A stretch of 64,000 nucleotides of DNA from Paraburkholderia sp. LEh10 (GTDB lineage: Bacteria > Pseudomonadota > Gammaproteobacteria > Burkholderiales > Burkholderiaceae): NCBI RefSeq assembly GCF_017814945.1, contig NZ_JAGIPX010000001.1, positions 292,202 through 356,201 of the forward strand. The letters are read 5' to 3'. The notes beneath the pieces are model-generated. The model was not told where the DNA came from. It did no database searches and worked only from the letters and a program-made list of their open reading frames with translations. The translations under genes were made by a program, and so were the position numbers. Of this stretch, positions 28,401-36,791 are shown piece by piece. The first letter of the stretch is position 1, and every line of letters starts with the position of its first letter.

Positions 28401-29032
28401 CGTATCTGTGCGTGTACGGTATGGAAGGGCCGGGCGGCTATCAGTTCGTCGGACGCACGCTGCAAATGTGGAACCGCTATCGCGACGTCGCGGATTTCGC
28501 GGGGCGCCCGTACCTGTTGCGCTTTTTCGACCAGATCCGCTTCTACGAAGTGTCCGCCGACGAACTGCTGCGCATCCGCGAGGCGTTTCCGCTCGGGCGC
28601 TATCCGTTGCGGATCGAAGAAACCGAACTCTCGCTCGCCGACTATCAGGCTTTTCTCGAACGCGACGCGGACGATATCGCGCAGTTCCGCGCGCGCCAGC
28701 AACGCGCGTTTCAGGCCGAACGGCAGCGCTGGCACGAAGCGGGCAGCAACGAAGACGCGCTCGAACCGCCCACTTCCGCCGATGCCGAGATTGCGCCGCT
28801 CACGGACGGCCAGATTGCCGTCGATAGCGAAATCGCGGGCAACTTGTGGCAAGTGCGCGTCGAGACGGGCGCGACCGTCGAAGCGGGCGACGTGCTGCTC
28901 GTGATCGAATCGATGAAGATGGAGATTTCGGTGATCGCGCCATGCGCGGGCACAGTCGGCGAGATTCACGTGGCGCCGGGCTCGCCTGTGCGCGCGGGGC
29001 AACGCGTCGTCGTGATCGAACAGCACGCTTGA
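25421..29032 (+). CDS. Biotin-dependent urea/guanidine carboxylase
   Basis: 1203 residues. Biotin carboxylase domain at about 1-450: [16 protein letters not shown], ATP-grasp loop [12 protein letters not shown], and [20 protein letters not shown]. Carboxyltransferase region about 455-1010, built of KipA/AHS2- and KipI/AHS1-like parts ([39 protein letters not shown]). Biotin carrier domain about 1125-1203 with the biotinyl Lys 1166 in ESMKME. It carboxylates urea to allophanate or guanidine to carboxyguanidine using ATP and bicarbonate. The upstream guanidine-I riboswitch and the UAAP1/2 genes argue for guanidine as the true substrate. Unlike yeast urea amidolyase, it is not fused to allophanate hydrolase. 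Confidence 0.92.
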   Translation: [1203 protein letters not shown]

Positions 29033-29072
29033 ACCAGCACTGCCATTCAACGCATTCAAGGAACCTTTGACA

Positions 29073-30899
29073 ATGGATTCATTCGACCTGCGTCTTCCCG
29101 CGCTGCGCGCCGCGTACCGCGCGGGCCGCACGACGCCGCGCGCGCTCATCGCCGCCTTGCGCGAACGCGCTGCAACGCTGAACCCGGAGTACCGGCTTTT
29201 CATTCATTTGCTGTCCGACGCGGAGATCGAGCCTTATCTCGCGGCGCTGGATTCGGCCGACATCGATTCGCTGCCGCTCTACGGCGTGCCGTTCGCCCTG
29301 AAGGACAACATCGATCTGGCCGGCGTGCCCACGACGGCCGCCTGCCCCGCATTCGCCTACACGCCGCGCGAATCGGCGACACTCGCAGCACAACTGATCG
29401 CGCTCGGCGCCGTGCCCATCGGCAAGACCAATCTCGACCAGTTCGCCACGGGCCTCAACGGCACCCGTTCGCCTTATGGCAAATGCCGCAACAGCGTGCA
29501 TCCCGACTATCCTTCGGGCGGATCGAGCGCGGGCTCGTCGCTGGCTGTCGCACTCGGTGTCGCGAGCTTCGCGCTCGGCACCGACACGGCGGGATCGGGC
29601 CGCGTGCCCGCCGCACTGAACAACCTCTTCGGAACGAAGGGGACGAAGGGACTGCTGTCGACGGCGGGCGTGGTGCCTGCGTGCCGCACACTCGATTGCG
29701 TGACGTATTTCACCGCGACCGCGAGCGAGGCGAGCGAACTGCTCGCGCTCACGGCGCGTCATGATCCCGCGGACGCCTACAGCCGCGCCAATCCGCAGTG
29801 GAACGACGCGTCCGCATTCGGTGCAGTGCACCGCTTTCGCTTTGGCGTGCCGGCTCAACTCGAATTTGCCGGCTGCGACGAAAGTCCCGCATTGTTTGCG
29901 CAGGCGCGCGCGGCGCTCGAAGCGATCGGCGGCGAGGCAGTTGAAATCGATTTCGCACCGTTCGTGGAAGCAGCGCGGCTGCTCTACGAAGGACCGTGGG
30001 TCGCGGAGCGCTACAGCGTTGCGGGTGCACTGATGGAATCGCAACCCGACGCCGTGCTGCCCGTGATCCGCGACGTGCTGTCAAAAGCGCCAGGCGCGAC
30101 GGCCGTTGATGCATTTCGCTCGCAGTATCGCCTTCAGGCTTTGAAGCAACGCTGCGATGCCGAGCTCGCGCAACTGGATTGCGTGCTGACGCCATCCATT
30201 CCGCGCCCCGTCACGCTCGCCGAACTGGAGCGTGATCCTATCGGCGCGAACTCGCTGCTCGGGCATTACACGAACTTCATGAACCTGCTCGACTACGCCG
30301 CCGTCGCGACACCCGCCGGATTCATGCGCGACGGTCTGCCGTGGGGCGTGACGCTGTTCGGCCGCGCTTTTACCGATCAATACTTGCTGAGCGTCGCCGA
30401 TGCGTTGCATCGCAAGCTCGCTGTGCCGTTGATCGGCGGCGCGCGTGACGATGGCAGCGTGTCTGCGCGAAAAGCCCGCCACGACCGAATGAAGCTGGTC
30501 GTGTGCGGCGCGCATCTCGATGGGCTGGCGCTGAACGGCCAGCTGAGGGCGCGCGGTGCCCGGCTCGTCGAAGCAACGACGAGCGCGCCGCGCTATCGCC
30601 TGTATGCGCTGGCGGCACGACCGATGCAGCGCCCCGGCATGATGCGCGATACGGCGAATGGCGCGGCGATTGCCGTCGAAGTGTGGGAGTTGCCGAGCGC
30701 CGAACTCGGTTCGTTTCTCGCGGGCATCGACGCGCCGCTCGCACTCGGGAAGGTTGAACTTGCGGACGGACGTTGGGAGACCGGCTTCGTGTGTGAAGCA
30801 TATGGTCTAAAAGGCGCAACTGACATCACAGGGTACGGTGGGTGGCGTGCGTGGCTGCAACATCTTGAGCGCGAGCGCATGAAAGCAACCACTGCATGA
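29073..30899 (+). CDS. atzF: Allophanate hydrolase
   Basis: 608 residues. The amidase-signature domain shows the Ser-cisSer-Lys set: Lys77 (FALKDNID), Ser152 in the motif GGSSAGSS, and Ser176 in DTAGSGR. The C-terminal third from about 470 (MKLVVCGAHLDGLALNGQL onward) is the AH_C domain typical of full-length allophanate hydrolase. ATG 29073 was chosen because AAGGAAC precedes it; a TTG at 29067 is in frame. It splits allophanate into two ammonia and two carbon dioxide, releasing nitrogen as the last step of the operon. A hairpin follows the stop. Confidence 0.92.
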   Translation: MDSFDLRLPALRAAYRAGRTTPRALIAALRERAATLNPEYRLFIHLLSDAEIEPYLAALDSADIDSLPLYGVPFALKDNIDLAGVPTTAACPAFAYTPRESATLAAQLIALGAVPIGKTNLDQFATGLNGTRSPYGKCRNSVHPDYPSGGSSAGSSLAVALGVASFALGTDTAGSGRVPAALNNLFGTKGTKGLLSTAGVVPACRTLDCVTYFTATASEASELLALTARHDPADAYSRANPQWNDASAFGAVHRFRFGVPAQLEFAGCDESPALFAQARAALEAIGGEAVEIDFAPFVEAARLLYEGPWVAERYSVAGALMESQPDAVLPVIRDVLSKAPGATAVDAFRSQYRLQALKQRCDAELAQLDCVLTPSIPRPVTLAELERDPIGANSLLGHYTNFMNLLDYAAVATPAGFMRDGLPWGVTLFGRAFTDQYLLSVADALHRKLAVPLIGGARDDGSVSARKARHDRMKLVVCGAHLDGLALNGQLRARGARLVEATTSAPRYRLYALAARPMQRPGMMRDTANGAAIAVEVWELPSAELGSFLAGIDAPLALGKVELADGRWETGFVCEAYGLKGATDITGYGGWRAWLQHLERERMKATTA

Positions 30900-31270
30900 T
30901 CGCCGCGCGGGCGGGCGCCGCTGTCAATGGCGGCGCCTTCGTTTGGCGATATCGTCAAGAACGCTACAGTCGTACGACGCGACGGGACCGAACACCGCCC
31001 CCTTTTGCGGACTGCCTTAGCCGTATTCGCCCTCGTGGCCGAGTGCGATTCGCATGTCAGGCATGAATGACAAAAGCCGCATTGCTGTCTCCTGCGCAGT
31101 TGCTGCAGAGCGCAATATTTATATGAGGCAAGTCCTTACGGGACCTGCAGGCCGGACACGGGTAACATTTAAATTGTTTTCGAACCCGTATCGCTTGAGG
31201 CTGAGGATGGCAGTGCCGACCCTCCGAAGGCAATGCAGCTTTGTTCAATCGCGGCTGAAAAAATCTGACC
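30900..31270. other. Intergenic region: terminator and LysR promoter
   Basis: 371 bp. The start holds a GC-rich hairpin (30914-30937) that may end the guanidine operon. An AT-rich element AATATTTATAT lies at 31114-31124, and a TTTAAATTG patch near 31168-31176, upstream of the lysR gene. No gene is seen. Confidence 0.6.
30914..30944 (+). terminator. Probable terminator after atzF
   Basis: GGCGCCGC (30914-30921) pairs with GCGGCGCC (30930-30937) over an eight-base loop, followed by TTCGTTT. It starts 15 bp after the atzF stop. The T-run is interrupted, so efficiency is uncertain. Confidence 0.5.
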
Positions 31271-32173
31271 ATGCGAATCCCTCCGTTGAAATCCATCATT
31301 GCCTTCGAAAGCATCGCGCGCACCAAGAGTGTCAACCGTGCCGCTGAAGAGCTCGACCTCACCGCGTCGGCGGTCAGCCATCAGTTGAGCAATCTCGAAT
31401 CGATGATTGGTCAATCGCTATTCCAACGGACGGGACGTGGTCTTGTTCTGACGCCGACCGGCGAGCGTTATCTGTCTGACGTGACGGGGTCGCTGGCCGA
31501 CCTCAGCCGGGCGACGGAACGGGCTTCAAGCCAGAAGGAGGTCGACATTTTGCGCGTGCATTCGAGCCCGAGCTTCGGACTTATGTGGCTGCTGCCGCGG
31601 CTGCCGTCGTTTCAGGAAGCCAACGGGGACGTTCAACTGAATGTAGCTTGCTCGTACGAGAACGTTTCATTTTCAAATGGGTACTACGACATCGACATCC
31701 GCCACGGATACGGCGAGTGGAGCAACCTCGAGGTACGAACCGTCCGCGGTGAATTCATTGCACCGCTTGCCTCGCCGGCCTATCTTGAGCGTCATCCGGT
31801 GAAAAACCCGGAAGACCTGCTAGACCAGCGGCTCGTTTATTCGGAGACGCCTCTTGTCCAATGGCGGCAGTGGTTCGGACGGGCCGGTGTAGCCGCTGCA
31901 CATAAGACGTTCGACTTCTCTTTCGACCGTTCGTATATGTCCATCGAGACAGCTTCGCTAGGCCTCGGAATCGCGCTGGAAAGTGTGATGATGGCGTCCC
32001 GCAAGATAAGGGACGGTTCGCTTGTGCAAGTATTTGACGATAGTCATTCGGTCGAGGTGGGAGCCCATCATCTGGTTTACCCCCGCCAGAACGCCGACTT
32101 GCCTCGAGTTGCAAAATTCCTCTCTTGGATCGAACAAGAAATCGAGCGCAGCAGACCCGGTTCGCAGGGATAA
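31271..32173 (+). CDS. LysR family transcriptional regulator (GcvA-like)
   Basis: 300 residues. The N-terminal winged helix reads LKSIIAFESIARTKSVNRAA, ELDLTASAVSHQLSNLE and LFQRTGRGLVLT. The ligand domain includes VHSSPSFGLMWLLPRLPSFQ and DIDIRHGYGEW, the pattern of the GcvA group. It is upstream of, and on the same strand as, the SDR/MFS/transketolase genes, 108 bp ahead, so it probably regulates them. Its codons use more A/T in third position than the guanidine operon to its left. Confidence 0.87.
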   Translation: MRIPPLKSIIAFESIARTKSVNRAAEELDLTASAVSHQLSNLESMIGQSLFQRTGRGLVLTPTGERYLSDVTGSLADLSRATERASSQKEVDILRVHSSPSFGLMWLLPRLPSFQEANGDVQLNVACSYENVSFSNGYYDIDIRHGYGEWSNLEVRTVRGEFIAPLASPAYLERHPVKNPEDLLDQRLVYSETPLVQWRQWFGRAGVAAAHKTFDFSFDRSYMSIETASLGLGIALESVMMASRKIRDGSLVQVFDDSHSVEVGAHHLVYPRQNADLPRVAKFLSWIEQEIERSRPGSQG

Positions 32174-32281
32174 CCCTGGGGCTGAAAATTTCTCAGCTAC
32201 GGTTGAAAGGAACTGCGTTGATGCAAGGCTTGCTGGCGGACAAACTTCGCCTACACCTAGTTCATCAACGGAGACACTCAC

Positions 32282-33031
32282 ATGTTGCTCGAGAATCAAG
32301 TCGTCATTATCACGGGCGCGGCGTCGGCACGCGGCATCGGTAAGGCAACAGCAAAGGTAATGGCGGCACAAGGCGCGCGCATTGCTATCCTGGACCTGAG
32401 CCAGTCAGATGCAGAAAGCGCCGCGCGTGACCTGGGCGAAGGCCACCTGGGCCTCGCTTGTGACGTTACCGATAAAGCGGCGTGTGTGGCAGCTGCAGAT
32501 GCGGTGGCAGCAAAATACGGCCGCATCGATGCATTGGTGAACAATGCCGGAATTACGCAACCCATCAAGACGCTCGAAATCTCGAAGAACAATTTCGACG
32601 CGGTCATCGGCGTAAGTCTGCTTGGAACGCTGTACATGTCACAGGCTGTTATCCCGCACATGAAACAGCAGCAACGTGGCAGCATCGTTTGTATGTCGTC
32701 CGTTTCAGCGCAGCGCGGCGGCGGCATTTTCGGCGGCCCCCATTACAGCGCAGCGAAGGCTGGCGTCCTCGGACTTGCCAAGGCGATGGCACGCGAATTC
32801 GGTGGTGACCATATCCGCGTCAATTCTATTACACCGGGCCTTATCCAGACGGACATCACTGGCGACAAGCTGACCCCGGAGATGCGCGCTGACATCATCA
32901 AGGGCATTCCGCTGGGGCGCCTCGGTGAAGCAAACGACATCGCCAATGCTTGCCTGTTCCTGGCGAGCGACCTCTCTACGTATCTGACAGGCATCACGCT
33001 CGACGTCAACGGCGGCATGCTGATTCACTGA
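32282..33031 (+). CDS. SDR family NAD(P)-dependent oxidoreductase
   Basis: 249 residues. The cofactor motif is GAASARGIG (TGxxxGxG variant), followed by NNAG in ALVNNAG. The catalytic Ser lies in CMSSVSAQ and the YxxxK in HYSAAKAG. Asp in ILDLSQSD at the end of the second strand favours NAD. It oxidises an alcohol or reduces a keto group in the cytoplasm. GGAGA precedes the ATG. With the transporter and transketolase downstream it likely converts an imported polyol or hydroxy acid into a ketose-like donor. Confidence 0.88.
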   Translation: MLLENQVVIITGAASARGIGKATAKVMAAQGARIAILDLSQSDAESAARDLGEGHLGLACDVTDKAACVAAADAVAAKYGRIDALVNNAGITQPIKTLEISKNNFDAVIGVSLLGTLYMSQAVIPHMKQQQRGSIVCMSSVSAQRGGGIFGGPHYSAAKAGVLGLAKAMAREFGGDHIRVNSITPGLIQTDITGDKLTPEMRADIIKGIPLGRLGEANDIANACLFLASDLSTYLTGITLDVNGGMLIH

Positions 33032-33169
33032 CATCACCCACTTGTGTTCGCCCGTCGGCGCACACGATGACGCACGAGGTCTAGCCGAGGCGTCTTGCCG
33101 CGCAAGCGGCCCTAGAGGATGGAGCTGAGCCCGTCACCGCGACGGGTTCAGATGAAAGGAGACAACCCC

Positions 33170-34498
33170 ATGAAGTCCAAACTGGCCACACCGGGTATCG
33201 GTGCAGACCTGCCCGCTTCCAGCGATATTTCAAGCTTCGAAGCGAGGACCTACGCAAAGGTCGCTCGGCGCCTCATTCCGTTCCTGATGCTCTGCTACCT
33301 CGGCGCATATCTCGACCGGGTGAACGTCGGCTTTGCGAAGCTGCAAATGCTCAATGACCTGCGCTTCTCTGAAACCGTATATGGCATCGGCGCGGGCATT
33401 TTCTTTCTGGGCTACTTCCTCTTCGAAGTACCCAGCAACGTGATTCTGCACAAGGTCGGCGCTCGCAACTGGCTCGCCCGCATCATGCTGACCTGGGCCG
33501 TGATTTCCGCGAGCTTTGTGTTTGTAAAGACACCCACAATGTTCTACGTTCTGCGGTTCTTGCTTGGCGTCGCAGAAGCGGGCTTCGCCCCGGGCGTGAT
33601 TCTCTATCTCACGTACTGGTTCCCCGCAGCCCGGCGCGCCAAGGCGCTTTCCATGTTTTTCATGGCAATTCCACTGGCCGGTATCCTCGGCGGTCCGCTG
33701 TCAGGCTGGATTATGCACGCTTTCCAAGGCGCTCATGGGCTCGAAGGGTGGAAGTGGCTGTTCATGCTGGAGGCCCTGCCTTCGTTGTTCCTCGGCGTCG
33801 CAATCTTCCTGTATCTCGACAACGGAATCGCTAGCGCCAAATGGCTTTCCGACGAGGAGAAATCCCTGCTCAAACGGAACGTGGACAGCGACCGTACGAA
33901 GGCGACGGAACACGTTTCCATTAGCGCTTTCGTCGGCGACCGTCGTCTGTGGTTGATGGCCGGAATCTATTTCTGCGTCGTGCTCGGACAGTATGGACTT
34001 ACCTTCTGGTTGCCCACTATCGTTCGGCGCACTGGTGTTGCAGACCCGTTGTGGGTAGGTGTTCTGACTGCAATTCCCTATATCTGCGCCATCATCGCCC
34101 TGCCCATACTCGGAGGTAGTGCCGACAAACGTCGCGAGCGCCGATTCCACCTCGCGATTCCGATGCTGGTCTCCGCGGCCGCTTTTGCAACGCTGCCGAT
34201 GCTGGGAAGCGTAGGTGCGTCGATTGTATGTGTGAGCATCGCCGCGGCGGGCATCCTTGCCTCGTCTTCACTTTTCTGGGCGCTGCCCACTGCGGTTCTC
34301 GGCGGCATGTCTGCTGCTGCCGGAATCGCCGCGGTTAACTGTTTCGCCAACCTCGCCGGCTTTTTCTCGCCCGCCATCGTTGGGTGGCTCAACGACCTCA
34401 CTGGCAAGGCGACCGCGGGACTCATCTTTATTTCGACGGCCGTAGTGCTGGGCGCGGTGCTGGTTTTCTTCGTGCCAGCCAAGACGGTCAATCGCTGA
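33170..34498 (+). CDS. MFS transporter, anion:cation symporter (ACS) type
   Basis: 442 residues and 12 helices. LIPFLMLCYLGAYLDRVNVG (helix 1) and FFLGYFLFEVPSNVILHKVG (helix 2) are strong marks of the ACS group, which imports sugar acids, tartrate, phthalates and similar organic anions. The start is ATG 33170, with AAAGGAGA upstream; an in-frame ATG at 33119 has no such site. It sits between the SDR and the split transketolase and likely brings in their substrate, probably a small organic anion. Confidence 0.87.
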   Translation: MKSKLATPGIGADLPASSDISSFEARTYAKVARRLIPFLMLCYLGAYLDRVNVGFAKLQMLNDLRFSETVYGIGAGIFFLGYFLFEVPSNVILHKVGARNWLARIMLTWAVISASFVFVKTPTMFYVLRFLLGVAEAGFAPGVILYLTYWFPAARRAKALSMFFMAIPLAGILGGPLSGWIMHAFQGAHGLEGWKWLFMLEALPSLFLGVAIFLYLDNGIASAKWLSDEEKSLLKRNVDSDRTKATEHVSISAFVGDRRLWLMAGIYFCVVLGQYGLTFWLPTIVRRTGVADPLWVGVLTAIPYICAIIALPILGGSADKRRERRFHLAIPMLVSAAAFATLPMLGSVGASIVCVSIAAAGILASSSLFWALPTAVLGGMSAAAGIAAVNCFANLAGFFSPAIVGWLNDLTGKATAGLIFISTAVVLGAVLVFFVPAKTVNR

Positions 34499-34524
34499 CC
34501 AAACTCTTTCAAGGAGACGAGTAA

Positions 34525-35376
34525 ATGAGTACAACCGTCATCGAGGATGTATCGCTCGCCGAGCGCGCTTATCGCATCCGACGCAATGCCCTGCTAATGG
34601 GCGAAGTGCAGGGCCAAGGTTATATTGGTCAGGCGCTGGACATCGCCGACGTTTTGGCTGTCTCGTACTTCGGCGCAATGAACTACCGGTCGGCCGAGCC
34701 AGATTGGGAGGACCGTGACCGATTCCTGCTTTCGAACGGTCACTATGCCATCGCACTGTACGCTGCGCTCTTTGAAGCCGGCATCCTTCCGCAGGAAGAA
34801 CTCGAGACGTATGGCAGCGATGATAGTCGCCTACCGATGTCTGGTATGGCTAGTTACACCCCCGGCATGGAAATGTCTGGTGGTTCTCTCGGTCAGGGGC
34901 TGACCATTGCTGTAGGCCGGTGTCTCGGCTTGAAGCGCAAGGGCTCCAAATCCTTTGTGTACACGCTGTTTTCCGACGGCGAACTCGACGAAGGAGCAAT
35001 TTGGGAAGGCCTTCTCTCTGCCGCTCACTGGAAGCTGGATAACCTCATTGCAATGATTGACGTCAACAATCAGCAAGCCGACGGTCCCTCAACGCAAATC
35101 ATGGCTTTTGAGCCTCTCGTCCCTAAACTCGAGGCGTTCGGCTGGTATGTGCAGCGGGTCAACGGAAACGACATCAATGCCGTGAAAGACGCGTTCGATA
35201 ACGCCCGGAATCTGACGGAACCGAAGCCGCGAATCATCGTCTGCGATACGAAGATGGGGTGTGGTGTTCCTTTCCTTGAGCAACGGGAAAAGAATCACTT
35301 TATTCGCGTCGATGCACATGAATGGAAACTGGCACTGGATGCACTTGATGAAACTTTCGCAGGGAGAAAAGCATGA
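34525..35376 (+). CDS. Transketolase N-terminal subunit (split transketolase)
   Basis: 283 residues with the thiamine diphosphate-binding half. SNGHYAIALYAAL and GSLGQGLTIAVGRCLGLKRKG carry conserved His and Gly loops. FSDGELDEGAIWEG and IAMIDVNNQQADG form the diphosphate/Mg motif (GDG replaced by SDG at its start). AAGGAGACGAG precedes the ATG. The stop overlaps the next gene by four bases (ATGA), so the two halves are made together. Enzymes of this kind transfer a two-carbon ketol unit to an aldehyde. No sugar kinase is nearby, so the donor may be unphosphorylated or may enter already phosphorylated. Confidence 0.88.
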   Translation: MSTTVIEDVSLAERAYRIRRNALLMGEVQGQGYIGQALDIADVLAVSYFGAMNYRSAEPDWEDRDRFLLSNGHYAIALYAALFEAGILPQEELETYGSDDSRLPMSGMASYTPGMEMSGGSLGQGLTIAVGRCLGLKRKGSKSFVYTLFSDGELDEGAIWEGLLSAAHWKLDNLIAMIDVNNQQADGPSTQIMAFEPLVPKLEAFGWYVQRVNGNDINAVKDAFDNARNLTEPKPRIIVCDTKMGCGVPFLEQREKNHFIRVDAHEWKLALDALDETFAGRKA

Positions 35377-36374
35377 ACTCGGTTGTCGATAAAAAACCTC
35401 GTCTGAAAACGTCCGCGATGATCGCTTCCATCGCTGGCGAAGGTCAGGTAACCCGTTCAGCTCCATTCGGTCACGCACTCGTCGATTTGGCTCGCAGCAA
35501 GAAGAACGTCATTGGTATCACGGCCGACTTGGGCAAATACACCGACCTTCATATCTTCGCGAAAGAATTCCCGGAACGTTATTATCAGATGGGAATGGCA
35601 GAGCAGTTGCTAATGGGCGCTGCGGCTGGTTTTGCTCACGAGGGAGCGCAGCCGTTCGTCACCACCTATGCCGTGTTCGCAACTCGCCGCGCGTACGATT
35701 TTATCCACCAGACAATCGCCGAAGATGACCTCGATGTCAAGATCGTTTGCGCTTTGCCCGGACTGACAACGGGATATGGTCCGAGCCACCAGGCGGCCGA
35801 AGACCTGGCGCTGATGCGGGCGATGCCGAACATGACGGTAATTGACCCATGCGACGCGCTCGACATCGAGCAGATGGTACCTGCCATTGCCGCACATAAA
35901 GGTCCCGTGTACGCACGCCTGTTGCGCGGCAACGTTCCGGCCGTGCTCGACGAGTACAACTACAAGTTCGAACTCGGCAAAGCGAAAATGCTGCGTGACG
36001 GCAACGATGTGCTCATCATCTCTTCCGGCATTATGACGATGCGCGCCTTGGAGACCGCGAAGGCTCTGGAAGCCGACAAAGTGGACGTCGCCGTGCTGCA
36101 CGTTCCAACCATCAAGCCGCTCGACGCTGAAACCGTTATTCGTGAAGCAAAGCGAACGGGGAGAATGGTTGTGGTCGCCGAGAACCACACCGTCATCGGT
36201 GGCTTGGGTGAAGCTGTCGGGACGACTCTCATCAGCGCCGGCGTGTCGTGTACGTTCAAACAGATCGCGCTACCCGACGCATTCCTCGATGCCGGCGCAC
36301 TACCGACTCTTCACGACCGTTACGGCATCTCGACCAACGTCATGGCTGCCAACATCAAGCAGTGGCTCGCATAG
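35373..36374 (+). CDS. Transketolase C-terminal subunit (split transketolase)
   Basis: 333 residues with the pyrimidine-binding and C-terminal domains. RYYQMGMAEQLLMGAAAGFA contains the Glu that activates thiamine diphosphate. TGYGPSHQAAEDLALMRAMP and ARLLRGNVP are conserved, and the C-terminal domain includes VVVAENHTVIGGLGEAV. It pairs with the preceding subunit. Similar split pairs exist in apiose and sulfo-sugar catabolism and in many unassigned clusters, so the exact ketose is open. It is the last gene of the unit before an acs remnant. Confidence 0.88.
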   Translation: MNSVVDKKPRLKTSAMIASIAGEGQVTRSAPFGHALVDLARSKKNVIGITADLGKYTDLHIFAKEFPERYYQMGMAEQLLMGAAAGFAHEGAQPFVTTYAVFATRRAYDFIHQTIAEDDLDVKIVCALPGLTTGYGPSHQAAEDLALMRAMPNMTVIDPCDALDIEQMVPAIAAHKGPVYARLLRGNVPAVLDEYNYKFELGKAKMLRDGNDVLIISSGIMTMRALETAKALEADKVDVAVLHVPTIKPLDAETVIREAKRTGRMVVVAENHTVIGGLGEAVGTTLISAGVSCTFKQIALPDAFLDAGALPTLHDRYGISTNVMAANIKQWLA

Positions 36375-36791
36375 TCGGAACTGTTGGCACCGGACAAAGG
36401 CATCTGAAGGCTGACAATAAGGCCTACTCAAGAGACTGGTAGATGCCAGCCTATGCGCTGCCAAGCGCTTACAAAAGCCCGCCATTGAAGGGGGCTATTT
36501 CGTTGAGTCTCCAGTCCGAGCCAATGCCCCGCGACCTTCTGCCTCGACAAGGCGCCTTCCGGGACTCAGCGCCGGCTCCCGTCCGCGACGGGAAATCGAC
36601 ACGCGAGTCAACGAAAGCGCTGATCTTTCACCTGGGGTAACCATCCGTCATGCAGGTTAATTGATCCGCTGATAATGGGCGGGTTACCTTACGAAACTCA
36701 GCGTCATCATCCGCTCGGAGTCGGGGCACTGGGCTCCGCGTTGGAGCAGCCTGCGGAGGTAGCACGCGTCAAGCTGATCGAGGAGGCAACC
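36375..36791. other. Intergenic region after the transketolase unit
   Basis: 417 bp without a recognisable gene. Short inverted repeats occur (for example CCCGT...ACGGG near 36577-36591), but no strong terminator was identified. The ribosome site AGGAGG at its end (36781-36786) belongs to the acs remnant. Confidence 0.55.

Noticed and set aside
24947..29203. A 1418-codon open frame antisense to the carboxylase gene
   Set aside because: It mirrors the high GC3 of the real gene, is very rich in Arg, Ala and His, and shows no domain; the plus strand encodes a complete carboxylase.
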